Shown in pieces: positions 26,589-34,622 of a stretch of 64,000 nt of DNA. The position numbers and the translations under genes were made by a program. The notes below the pieces were generated by a model. The model had not been told where the DNA came from and did not search any database. It saw only the letters and a program-made list of their open reading frames with translations. Position 1 is the stretch's first letter. Each line of letters begins with the position of its first letter. Where the stretch lies: positions 62,001 to 126,000 of the forward strand of contig JAOZHR010000031.1 of NCBI GenBank assembly GCA_026014805.1. The letters are read 5' to 3'. Source of the DNA: Candidatus Bathyarchaeota archaeon (GTDB taxonomy: Archaea; Thermoproteota; Bathyarchaeia; Bathyarchaeales; SOJC01).

Positions 26589-27128
26589 ATGGAGGTGAAA
26601 GAAACGTTGGCTCTTCCAATAGTACTAAACGACCAACGAAAAGGCTACATATTTCATGGACATGGCAAACTAATCCTTGACACCATAGTTGAAACTGAAA
26701 AGGGCGCTATCGGCAAATCTGTTGAGAAAAAAAATCAACGAACCCTTCTTGATGCTGGGAGACACAAAAGAACCACAGCAGAGCCTCACCTCAGCAACTG
26801 ATGAAGATTTGGAAGGAAGGGGATATGAAAGCCGCCGAGAATTCGTGACTAAAGCAGAAGATTTACTTGATCAATTTTTTAAAGGTAGAATGCATAGGCG
26901 TCGATGTTCCGACGAAGATTATGGGTTCATCTTTGCCTTTTTAAATGAGGGTGGCCATCTAGATATTCTGTGGCTAAAGGCTCCAAGTTGGTTTACAAGG
27001 CGATGGACATAGTTTTCGTGTCAAATAGAAACAATGTTGTTCTGAAAAGCTCAAGCGGAGTGGTTTGCACGAACAATGGCAAATCTGTAATTATAAAGAA
27101 CGGGAAATCGTTTATTATCAAGAAATAA
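26589..27128 (+). pseudogene. Frameshifted gene of unknown function
   Basis: Three overlapping frames read as one protein broken twice. The first part runs from ATG 26589 to a run of eight A near 26730, where it shifts to the frame ending ...FIFAFLNEGGHLDI. A second shift near 26970 (CTGTGGCT) leads into VAKGSKLVYKAMDIVFVSNR and a repetitive beta-rich tail ending at TAA 27126-27128. Restoring one base at each point gives about 178 residues. Homopolymer sequencing errors are as likely as real decay. No known family was recognised. Confidence 0.5.
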
Positions 27129-27229
27129 TGCTTTTTCAGCACTGTTACTGAACCTCCCTTTTTTTCTCTTTATTGTGTAGAAAGTGTTATTCGTTGGTTT
27201 TAGAATTGTGAGTAGGCAGGTCAGACGTT

Positions 27230-28057
27230 ATGGCTGAAGAAGAGTTTAAAGCAACCCCTATTTACATTGTACCAATATTTGCAAGCTTGCTTGTTAGCGT
27301 TCTATGTGCATTTTTGTTCTTGGAATCTAAAGTAGAATTGACCCCTACAACGGTATTTCCTGAGACGGGGTATGGACCACTATTTAACGCAATGATTTTT
27401 GTTCTTGCAGCAGGGTTCGGTGCCACCATGATATATTTTCTCTTGAAGCGTGGTGTACATCGTTTCCTCCGTCTTTTAATGGGTCTAGCGTTTTCCTTCC
27501 TCACATTCCTTCTTGCGATCCTTTATTTTGAACTTGTTCTCATGATTTTAGACATAGAAGTTTCTTTGGCGGTGATTTTTGTTTTGACTATTCTAACGAC
27601 TGCATTTGTTGTTCTAGAGGTTTTTTTGAGAAAGGGCAAGTTTCATGCGATTATCGTTCTTATATTTGGAGGAGCCACTGGAGCATTGTTGGGAGCTTCT
27701 ATTCCTTTGTTTAGTGCAGTCTTGATTCTATTGTTACTGAGTATTTATGACGTAGTTGCTGTTTTCCGTGGTCCTGTGGGTAAGATTGCTGCGAAAGGTT
27801 TAGAGCATTTGCCTGGGGCCAGTTTCTCCTTCAGAAACATTTACGTGGGGCTTGGCGATTTGACATTCTATTCAATGCTGGTCAGCCGGGTTTTTTTGAG
27901 TTTTGGCTGGGAGGCTTGTGTTGCTGCAATGTTGGGGGTGCTATTGGGTTCCTTTTTGTCCTTCAAAATGGTGGAGAAGAAAGGGATGTTTCCAGGGTTG
28001 CCTTTCTCTGTGTTGTTCGGTTTGTTTGCTAGCTTCATAGTTTTGATCTGGAATTAA
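27230..28057 (+). CDS. Presenilin/signal-peptide-peptidase-like membrane protease
   Basis: A 275-residue protein with about nine membrane helices. Both catalytic aspartates of intramembrane aspartyl proteases are present: SIYDVVAVF (D ~179) and YVGLGDLTFYS (D ~214). A PAL-like element follows near the end, reading FPGLPFSVLFG, so the strict Pro-Ala-Leu is not kept. The family cleaves membrane-embedded peptides; substrates in archaea are unknown. It is monocistronic. Confidence 0.85.
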   Translation: MAEEEFKATPIYIVPIFASLLVSVLCAFLFLESKVELTPTTVFPETGYGPLFNAMIFVLAAGFGATMIYFLLKRGVHRFLRLLMGLAFSFLTFLLAILYFELVLMILDIEVSLAVIFVLTILTTAFVVLEVFLRKGKFHAIIVLIFGGATGALLGASIPLFSAVLILLLLSIYDVVAVFRGPVGKIAAKGLEHLPGASFSFRNIYVGLGDLTFYSMLVSRVFLSFGWEACVAAMLGVLLGSFLSFKMVEKKGMFPGLPFSVLFGLFASFIVLIWN

Positions 28058-28087
28058 ATGTTCGATGGTCCTTAAACCATTACTTGC

Positions 28088-28309
28088 CTACAGCAGCTTG
28101 AAACTTGAAGCCGTTATTTTGCCTTTTTGATTTATTTCTATTTCGAAATTTTCTCTCCAAGGATGTCCACATAGGTTTATGGGACATGTGCCTCTAACTA
28201 TCCAAACTCCGTCTTTCTGTTCTGTTATGACCACTCTAACGTCTTCCACATTTCTCTTGTCCTTAACAAAACTAATTGCAATATCTTGTGCGTCTTCAAA
28301 TTCTACCAT
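28088..28309 (-). CDS. Small conserved-looking protein of unknown function
   Basis: A 73-residue acidic protein with an N-terminal helix (VEFEDAQDIAISFVKDKRN) and three beta strands ending in EIEINQKGKITASSFKLL, plus a Cys pair in CPINLCGHPW. The pattern resembles a single PepSY-like unit, but I would not name it. ATG 28309 is preceded by AGGTGA at good spacing, which decides it over 28318. Confidence 0.6.
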   Translation of the reverse strand: MVEFEDAQDIAISFVKDKRNVEDVRVVITEQKDGVWIVRGTCPINLCGHPWRENFEIEINQKGKITASSFKLL

Positions 28310-28402
28310 GAGATTCACCTGAATCGTTGTATGTTAACGTTCTGAATCGGATAAGAATTATGAACGATCAATAAGTAGTGTGGCTCTTAATTTGACATAA
28401 AA

Positions 28403-28597
28403 TTAGAGTTCCCGAATCTCGCAGTTCAGTTTCTTTATGATTTCTTCTGCTTTTGTTGGATCTATCTTTAACGTGTAGAGCAGTCTTGGGGTGCGGAGTT
28501 TCAATTTTACTGTTCTAGGTAGCCTTTTTATAGCGCAGTAGGCTGCGTGTTCGCTTAGTTCTACAAATTTTTCTGTATCCGTAATCTCTGTAGGCAT
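28403..28597 (-). CDS. rpl38e: Ribosomal protein eL38
   Basis: A 64-residue large-subunit ribosomal protein eL38. The start MPTEITDTEKFVELSEHA and the RNA-binding strand VKLKLRTPRLLYTLKID match eukaryotic and TACK-archaeal L38e. ATG 28597 is chosen because the family begins with MPxEI; the frame to 28654 adds 19 foreign residues. eL38 is absent from Euryarchaeota as far as is known, so it supports a TACK or Asgard affiliation. It lies 66 bp downstream of tRNA-Val on the same strand. Confidence 0.88.
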   Translation of the reverse strand: MPTEITDTEKFVELSEHAAYCAIKRLPRTVKLKLRTPRLLYTLKIDPTKAEEIIKKLNCEIREL

Positions 28598-28663
28598 CGT
28601 TCTCCGCTCTTTTACTGTGAATGTGCGGTCAAGTATTTGTGCTTTTTTGTGCAAGGCTTGTTA

Positions 28664-28740
28664 TGGTGGGCCGGGCCGGACTTGAACCAGCGACCTTTGG
28701 CTCGTAAAGCCAATGTCCTACCCAGCTAGACGACCGGCCC
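28664..28740 (-). tRNA. tRNA-Val (UAC)
   Basis: A full cloverleaf on the minus strand. The acceptor GGGCCGG (28734-28740) pairs with CCGGCCC (28668-28674). The anticodon stem TTGGC/GCCAA holds the loop TTTACGA, giving anticodon UAC. The T arm GCTGG-TTCAAGT-CCGGC is intact. The 3' ACCA is encoded. No intron is visible. Confidence 0.9.
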
Positions 28741-28808
28741 CCTGTTTGCGAATAAGCCAAAAATCTGTTTGAGGATTATTTAAGTTTGTAGGAATGTTTT
28801 CCGAATGC

Positions 28809-29297
28809 TCAAGGCTTTAGTTTCAGGACAAGGTCAGCAACCATCTTGCCTAACTCTCTGCATCTTTCTTCTTCTCGTTCCTTCGGCTTTCCAACTGCAG
28901 CGGCGCCATAATGCCCAGCATTGGCTCGCCCTTGAATAATCATTCCATGAATAAGCATAGCTTCCAAAATTGAAATGATGGTGGTCTCAGCGCCACTGGC
29001 GACACCGCCAGAACTTGTGAAGGCTGCACCCACCTTGCCTTCGAGTTTTCCGTGAATCTTAACCGACTCGTCAAACATGGCCTTGACTTTGCTGGACATT
29101 TGACCGTAGTAAGTGGGCGATCCAATAATAATCCCCTCGGCTTTCAATAAATCATCATTAGTTGTTTCATCCACCTTCTTCACCAAAGCATCAACACCCG
29201 TGGCTTCTTTCACACCTTCAGCAACTAAAAAGGCCATTTTCTTTGTGTTCCCGGTTTTCGAATCATAAATTATCAGAATCTGCAAACACTTCACCAC
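28809..29297 (-). CDS. Flavodoxin-like NAD(P)H:quinone oxidoreductase family protein
   Basis: A 162-residue WrbA/flavodoxin-like protein. The FMN phosphate loop is YDSKTGNTKKMA near residue 11, with GSPTYYGQMSSKVKAMFDE near residue 62 and SSGGVASGAETTIISIL near residue 97. It probably binds FMN and reduces quinones or acts as an electron carrier. It stands alone. Confidence 0.88.
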   Translation of the reverse strand: MVKCLQILIIYDSKTGNTKKMAFLVAEGVKEATGVDALVKKVDETTNDDLLKAEGIIIGSPTYYGQMSSKVKAMFDESVKIHGKLEGKVGAAFTSSGGVASGAETTIISILEAMLIHGMIIQGRANAGHYGAAAVGKPKEREEERCRELGKMVADLVLKLKP

Positions 29298-29454
29298 ATC
29301 AATCGATTCCTAGGAAACACTGTCGGGGTAATAAAACTACCGACTCATCAAACTATTAAGCAGTTCATGAAAGTCAGCATAGGTTTGAAATTCCGTGCGC
29401 GCATAGAACCTTTATCCACAAGTCTCATTTGAGAACGAAACCTCCCGAAGGACA

Positions 29455-29468
29455 ATATGCGCGCGTAT
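29455..29468. repeat. Alternating purine/pyrimidine tract
   Basis: ATATGCGCGCGTAT is a perfect 14-nt alternation, 34 nt beyond the stop of the radical SAM gene. It is one of a family of such tracts in gaps (see findings). Confidence 0.6.
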
Positions 29469-29502
29469 CGTGTGTGAAGAAAGAACGAAAGTAGATAGAA
29501 TC

Positions 29503-30615
29503 CTACGAAAGTAGGTGTACGTTGCCTATTCTTACGTTATTTAAGTGTTTTTTCGCGGTGATGTAGCAGTTGTGGGCGTGTTTTCTGCTTGTGGCTGGCA
29601 AATCGTTTAGTATGTATGCTGGATAGAAAGCTAGAAGTGTGTAAGGAATTTGGGGGCTTATCTCTGCAATGAATTTGGCAATGCCTTCAACTTCTAGGGT
29701 GTCCACGTAGCCTGGGATTAGCAGTGTGCTAGCCGTCAGAATAGGGAGTTCTGGTCTTTGATTGTAGTATTTTTTGCCTATTTCTTGGAAGTTTTCGAGA
29801 GTTGCTTTGTTTGATGTTCCACACAGCACTTTGTTGAGGCTTTCGTTCCATGTTTTTAGGTCGAATTTCATGTTTCCGCCGCTTTTCAGCGAAAGCTCTG
29901 CGGCTTGTTGTGCATAGTTTGGGAGCATTCGACCGTTTGTTTCCCAACAGATACGTAGTATCTTGTTTGTGTCTGAAGCTTCTCTTAGGGCAGTTTGGCT
30001 GGTCTTTAGGGCGTGGGGCATTTGGGTAGACGGGTCGCCTCCGAAGAAGCAGATACATGATGTTTTTCCATTGACTTTTGATGCTAGCTGTTGGGCTGAA
30101 ATTGTGGGTTTGCGTTTTTGGGCTAGGTTGCGGTAGTGCCAGTTTTGGCAGAAGAGGCAGTCTGTGCTGCAGCTGCCGTAGAAAACGGCGAGGTTTGAGT
30201 AGCCTATTTCTGCTTTTGGTTTGTAGGCGTATTTTGGATAGCCTGCACCTGTGCATCCTGGACAGAACCACCATGAGACGCAGTTTGTCGGCAGCGGGTC
30301 GTAGTACCATTGTAGTATGCCCTTTTCAGGTGTTCCGCCGTGGCGTCTTAGCTTGCCTTCTTGGTTTTCCACAAGACCGCAATATCCTTTCTGTCCGTTG
30401 GCTATTTTGCATTTGTTGGCGCATTGGCCACATTGAAGGCCGTTGGGTGTTTGTGGCGGTTTTGCCGGTAAATTGAAGGCTTGTCGGGTTTCGGCGTGGA
30501 TTTGGCTGCTTTTTTGCAAAGCTTTTTCTGGTTTTAAACGGATGCAGTTTAGGCAAATGCCTAGTTGACCTGAAATTAAAGGTGAGCGGGTGTTACAGAT
30601 TTGACATTTACCCAA
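29503..30615 (-). CDS. Radical SAM protein, PflA-like (COG1313/2108 type)
   Basis: A 370-residue radical SAM protein. An N-terminal zinc-ribbon-like part (CQICNTRSPL...CLNC, then CGQCANKCKIANGQKGYCG) precedes the radical SAM cluster FYGSCSTDCLFCQNWHY near residue 148 (CxxxCxxC). GGDP and WETNG motifs follow. Related proteins are annotated as pyruvate-formate-lyase-activating-like, with unproven substrates. No partner glycyl radical enzyme is encoded in the window. Confidence 0.85.
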   Translation of the reverse strand: MGKCQICNTRSPLISGQLGICLNCIRLKPEKALQKSSQIHAETRQAFNLPAKPPQTPNGLQCGQCANKCKIANGQKGYCGLVENQEGKLRRHGGTPEKGILQWYYDPLPTNCVSWWFCPGCTGAGYPKYAYKPKAEIGYSNLAVFYGSCSTDCLFCQNWHYRNLAQKRKPTISAQQLASKVNGKTSCICFFGGDPSTQMPHALKTSQTALREASDTNKILRICWETNGRMLPNYAQQAAELSLKSGGNMKFDLKTWNESLNKVLCGTSNKATLENFQEIGKKYYNQRPELPILTASTLLIPGYVDTLEVEGIAKFIAEISPQIPYTLLAFYPAYILNDLPATSRKHAHNCYITAKKHLNNVRIGNVHLLS

Positions 30616-30826
30616 TTGATCGGGTTCTCCGTGAAATGTTTGGGGCGTTTATTCTTTATAGTATCAGTTTTAGTTATTACTATTCAGTCCATCTTGAAGA
30701 AAAAAAGTTGTATGTAGGTAGAACCAAATATCTTGACCTAAACAGAGATTTACAGAATCTAGTTTTGATTTTATTAGGTACTATTTCCTGAGTTACCGTC
30801 TGTAACCTTTGAATTATATATCATTA

Positions 30827-31386
30827 CTAAAGTCCATTAAAAGTCATTCGTGTAGGCACACTATATAAGATGCCTAATCTCTTGGCAGCCTGAACATATT
30901 CTGGTGAAATGCACATTTCACCTACCAGTATCGCCCATGCACTTTCTGGCGAGGCTACAATTCTTCTAAGATGGCCGCGTTCGCGTTCCTGCGCTATCGA
31001 AGTGCCAGAGAATAAGAGACAACCAAAGATTGCTTCAAGGATCTTGACACTGCATCATTGACTTCTCCGTGCGGAACATTGTATAGTGAAGTCACGAACT
31101 CAAGGTTCTCCTTCCCAGTCAGAGTTTGGTAGAAGATGCTTTCTTGAAAACATATACCTATGAGCGGCTTAGTTTTTTCTGGTTCTTTCTGAACGTCTAT
31201 CCCGTTGATGAATGTACGTCCCTTTTTAGGTTGCAGCAAACCCACTATGAGCTTGGTCAGCGTCGTTTTGCCTGCTCCGTTGGGTCCGAGAAGGCCGAGA
31301 CATTCACCCTTCCTAACTGAAAAAGAAACATCTTCGACGACTGTTTGATCCCCATAGCTGAAACTGACATTCTGAACTTCAAGCAA
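30827..31386 (-). pseudogene. Decayed ABC-2 transporter: ATPase front fused to permease scrap
   Basis: The frame 31386-30994 begins a normal ABC ATPase (VSFSYGDQTVVEDV, Walker A GPNGAGKTTLTKL, Q-loop GICFQESIFYQT) but stops after 130 residues, before the ABC signature and Walker B. Shifting frame just before the end exposes a piece of an ABC-2 permease (EAIFGCLLFSGTSIAQERER, then GHLRRIVASPESAWAILVG) that runs to about 30905. A deletion has thus joined the two genes out of frame. It is non-functional in all likelihood. Confidence 0.7.
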
Positions 31387-31535
31387 AATTTCCTCCCCCT
31401 TGGTAAATCATAAAGCTATAGTTATAGAATAGTTTTACTCTGCCAATGCTTGCGCGCAAAAACAAAAATAACACATACGACGAATTGTTGCTGAACTTAG
31501 TAGATTTAATGAGATAACGAAGTAGGGTTACCTTT

Positions 31536-31623
31536 GCGGGGTTGCCCTAGCCTGGTAGGGGGCAGGCCTGCTAAGCCTGTGGTCCATCGGGCCGCGCGGG
31601 TTCGAATCCCGCACCCCGCGCCA
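31536..31623 (+). tRNA. tRNA-Ser (GCU)
   Basis: A class II tRNA of 88 nt with encoded CCA. The acceptor GCGGGGT pairs with ACCCCGC. The anticodon stem CAGGC/GCCTG holds loop CTGCTAA, giving anticodon GCU. A long variable arm follows, and the T arm is GCGGG-TTCGAAT-CCCGC. Its last 25 bp recur at 42215-42239, marking it as an integration target that was restored by the element. Confidence 0.93.
31599..31623 (+). repeat. Attachment repeat within tRNA-Ser (attL)
   Basis: The 25-bp tRNA 3' end from GGTTCGAATCCC to the terminal CCA, identical to 42215-42239. The base following differs between the copies (A here, T there). Confidence 0.85.
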
Positions 31624-31642
31624 AATCCTCGGGTTACATTAG

Positions 31643-31650
31643 ATTTATAT
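31643..31650 (+). promoter_or_regulatory. TATA box of the integrase
   Basis: TTTATATA lies 24-31 bp before GTG 31674. Standard archaeal spacing would place the transcript start at or next to the start codon, so the integrase mRNA is probably leaderless. Confidence 0.5.
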
Positions 31651-31673
31651 ATGTGCATGATCTATTCTGATTA

Positions 31674-32909
31674 GTGTTAAGCTTGAATGCGCACGTGCGT
31701 GACGCTTGGTTTGATAGGGTTTATAGACGCAGCCATTCGGATCACAGCAAGCACGCCGCTGAAATGGCTTTGAGGGCATTCGATAGGACTCTTGGAAGGC
31801 CAGCTGAGGCTGTAATCGATGCGATTAAGAAGGAGCAGCTAGACGTTTACTCGGTCTTTGAGGAATTCACAGCAAAGCTGGATAAGGCCAGTTATAGTCC
31901 TCACACGATTAGCGACTACGTGAATAGAGTCAAGCAGTATTTCATCTACAACGACATAGTTATGGATAAGAGTATCTTCCGTGTCAAAGTCGGATTGCCA
32001 AGGATTATAGATCCTGACGATAGAGCGCCGACTGTTGGAGAGCTAAGGAAAATCCTGACATGGGGCAAACTTAGAACAAAGACGCTAATTCTAGTTCTGG
32101 CAAGCTCAGGGATGAGGGTTGGAGAGGCGATCAAGCTTAAGGTAAGAGACCTTGACTTTAGCTCCAAGCCTGTGAAAGTGCAGCTTTCACCCCGTGTCGC
32201 TTCGAAGACCGGTGAAGCAAGAGCAACTTACATCTCTGATGAAGCATTGGAATACCTAGAGCAATACCTAGGTGAAAGAATCAATGAACCTGAGGCTTGG
32301 GTGTTTGTCTCCGAGGCTGACAATTGCAGACATATGAGTGACGATAGAGCTTGGAGGACAATTATTGACTGTGTGGAGAAGGCTGGACTTGGCAAGTCAA
32401 GGGAAACAACGGTGCGTGGGAGAAGAAAGATACACCCCCATAGTTTGAGGAAGTTCTTCTTCTCAAAGGTTGTGGGCGTGATAGGCGAGACTGCTGCTCA
32501 TGCGTTGATGGGACATGGTTCATACATGAAAACATACTATCGAAGGACGGAGGAGGAGAGGGCGAGGGACTATCGTAGGTGCATGCCATACCTTACAGTT
32601 TTTGGCGAGTCACCGGAAAAGAGCAAGTGGAAAGAAGAGGCCAAGCTTGAGGCTATTAGAGCCTTTGCCCAAGCTATGGACGTAGATCCCATGCGTGTTA
32701 GAATAGAAAAGCAGAAGGAACTGGCTAGGGAGCCCACAGCTGAAGAGGAGATAAAAGCAATCCAAAACGAAATCAGGAAGCTCAGATCTGGAAACAACGA
32801 TCCCAAAAAGATCATAACTGAGAAGGATCTTCCGAAACATTTAGCTGAAGGATGGGATGTCCAAAACATTCTTCCAAGCGGAAAAATAATCATAGCAAAA
32901 ATCGACTAA
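31674..32909 (+). CDS. Tyrosine recombinase / integrase
   Basis: A 411-residue tyrosine recombinase. An N-terminal core-binding domain (SPHTISDYVNRVKQYFIY) is followed by the catalytic domain with Arg in SSGMRVGEAIKL (~residue 149), HPHSLRKFFFSK (HxxR), and His plus Tyr in MGHGSYMKTYYRR. A charged C-terminal helix follows. It would insert and excise the element at tRNA-Ser, 50 bp away. The tRNA is intact and the gene itself is not split, unlike SSV-type integrases. Confidence 0.93.
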   Translation: MLSLNAHVRDAWFDRVYRRSHSDHSKHAAEMALRAFDRTLGRPAEAVIDAIKKEQLDVYSVFEEFTAKLDKASYSPHTISDYVNRVKQYFIYNDIVMDKSIFRVKVGLPRIIDPDDRAPTVGELRKILTWGKLRTKTLILVLASSGMRVGEAIKLKVRDLDFSSKPVKVQLSPRVASKTGEARATYISDEALEYLEQYLGERINEPEAWVFVSEADNCRHMSDDRAWRTIIDCVEKAGLGKSRETTVRGRRKIHPHSLRKFFFSKVVGVIGETAAHALMGHGSYMKTYYRRTEEERARDYRRCMPYLTVFGESPEKSKWKEEAKLEAIRAFAQAMDVDPMRVRIEKQKELAREPTAEEEIKAIQNEIRKLRSGNNDPKKIITEKDLPKHLAEGWDVQNILPSGKIIIAKID

Positions 32910-33351
32910 AATGCATGCATATTTACTACGTATCAACTACCAAATAGCAGGATTGTCCATAGAGTAAATGGTCTGCATGGGTTGATGTCCCAATACAACT
33001 TCTAGGGACATGAGGCCATTCAAACACTCTGGAAAAGCCCAATTATTACGCTATTTGGACGCCATGCATACTGCTGGCCGCTGTAACCTTCAAAAGAAGA
33101 CCCTGATCATTTGTTAGTATGTGTCTGCAATTGTGAAACTGTGCTATTTGCAGCTGGTGGTTGCTGCGACGTAAATTGTGGTTAATCGGAATTAACACCC
33201 ATTTCAGCATAGAAGTTTCTTCCACAAGCCATAGGAATTGAAGCCAGCATATACGCGCACCTCTTTTATGAATAGAACATTCTTCATCTTGTTCTGGAAC
33301 TAGGTTTCACAAAGCTTTCATTAATCCTATCTTATTAATCATACAAGATAG
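32910..33351. other. Noncoding stretch after the integrase
   Basis: About 440 bp without a credible gene. It opens with ATGCATGCATAT (32911-32922), 2 nt past the integrase stop. An AT-rich TCTTATTAATCATACA near 33330 may be the promoter of the next gene. Confidence 0.4.
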
Positions 33352-34608
33352 GTGATGAATCGAATTATGAGGTCTTTAGGTAGATTTAGGCGTGCAATAC
33401 TCGTGTCACTCGTTCTTGTGGTAGTAGCATGCATGCTAACCAGTGGTTCATACTTGGCTGACATGATGTATCGGAATAATCATGCGGGATCTTCCCAAAT
33501 TGCTGAAACCCAACATGTTGTCGAGGTAAGTGAGACAAGTGTTGTTCCGCAACGGTTTTCTAGCGACGTCGAGACCGCAGTGGTCACGCCTGTTGCGAGG
33601 GTTGCTGACCCTCTGTCTGTGAATCCTAATTCTCTTTCTCCGCAAGCTCTTCTGCCCAATATCGAGCCTGCGTTTGCGATCCCATCAGACCAGACAACAG
33701 TCACACACACGAATTGGGCAATTCCCACTGGATCCAGCCATCCTTATGACATTGCGATCGACTCTTCCAACAACGTCTACTTCGTTGAATCTGATGGTAA
33801 TAGGATTGGGAGGCTTGTTCCCTCTACGAACGTGATCACTGAGTGGCCCATACCTACAGCAGACAGCACTCCTTGGAGTGTTGCGGTTGACTCTTCCAAC
33901 AACGTCTACTTCACAGAAAGAGATGGTGAGAAAATTGGTAGGCTTGTTCCCTCTACGAACGTGATCACTGAGTGGCCCATACCTACAGCAGACGGCCATC
34001 CTTGTGGTGTTGCGGTTGACTCTTCTGACAACGTCTACTTCGCAGAATCTGGTGGTAATAAGATTGGTAGGCTTGTTCCCTCTACGAACGTGATCACTGA
34101 GTGGGCCATACCTACGGCAAAAATCCCATTAGGTGTTGCGATCGACTCTTCCAACAACGTCTACTTCATGGAATATGGGGGCAATGCGATTGGCAGGCTT
34201 GATCCCTCCACCAACGTGATTACTAAGTGGGCCATACCTACGGCATACAGCCATCCTCGACGTGTTGCGGTTGACTCCTCCGACAACGTCTACTTCACAG
34301 GAGAAAGTGGTAATAAGATTGGTAGGCTTGTTCCCTCTACGAACGTGATCACTGAGTGGGCCATACCTACAGCAGACGGCCATCCTTGGGGTGTTGCGGT
34401 TGACTCTTCTGACAACGTCTACTTCGCAGAAGCTGGTTATTATGCACCTGGGATTGGTAGGCTTGTTCCCTCTACGAACGTGATCACTGAGTGGCCTGTG
34501 CATCTTCCATATTCAACTGGTGGCTTCCCAAGAGCTGTTGCGATCGACTCTTCTGACAACGTCTACTTCGTTGAAACTAATGGAAATTGCATTGGTAGGC
34601 TGAGCTGA
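33352..34608 (+). CDS. Secreted beta-propeller protein (virginiamycin B lyase-like)
   Basis: A 418-residue protein. Residues ~13-32 are a membrane or signal segment (LVSLVLVVVACMLTSG, with a possible lipobox cysteine). After a linker come about seven near-identical ~42-residue blades of the type GVAVDSSDNVYFAESGGNKI plus a GRLVPSTNVITEW segment. This is the Vgb/streptogramin-lyase-like propeller (COG4257). The DNA of the blades is also nearly identical, implying recent expansion or homogenisation. Most such proteins are not lyases, so the activity is unknown; a surface-exposed role is likely. Start GTG 33352 or ATG 33355. Confidence 0.8.
   Translation: MMNRIMRSLGRFRRAILVSLVLVVVACMLTSGSYLADMMYRNNHAGSSQIAETQHVVEVSETSVVPQRFSSDVETAVVTPVARVADPLSVNPNSLSPQALLPNIEPAFAIPSDQTTVTHTNWAIPTGSSHPYDIAIDSSNNVYFVESDGNRIGRLVPSTNVITEWPIPTADSTPWSVAVDSSNNVYFTERDGEKIGRLVPSTNVITEWPIPTADGHPCGVAVDSSDNVYFAESGGNKIGRLVPSTNVITEWAIPTAKIPLGVAIDSSNNVYFMEYGGNAIGRLDPSTNVITKWAIPTAYSHPRRVAVDSSDNVYFTGESGNKIGRLVPSTNVITEWAIPTADGHPWGVAVDSSDNVYFAEAGYYAPGIGRLVPSTNVITEWPVHLPYSTGGFPRAVAIDSSDNVYFVETNGNCIGRLS
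33760..34600 (+). repeat. Tandem ~126-bp coding repeats of the propeller blades
   Basis: Blocks sharing AGGCTTGTTCCCTCTACGAA and GACTCTTC followed by CAACGTCTACTTC recur every 120-135 bp. They encode the beta-propeller blades. Confidence 0.75.
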
Positions 34609-34622
34609 GACGGTGCCCCAGG

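Noticed and set aside
30582-30791. 69-codon plus-strand frame between the radical SAM gene and the ABC relic
   Set aside because: It begins inside the divergent radical SAM gene and shows no ribosome site or recognisable pattern.
33760-34600. Regular repeats that could suggest a CRISPR array
   Set aside because: The repeats are ~126 bp, in frame, and encode beta-propeller blades; no spacers of constant length and no cas genes are present.
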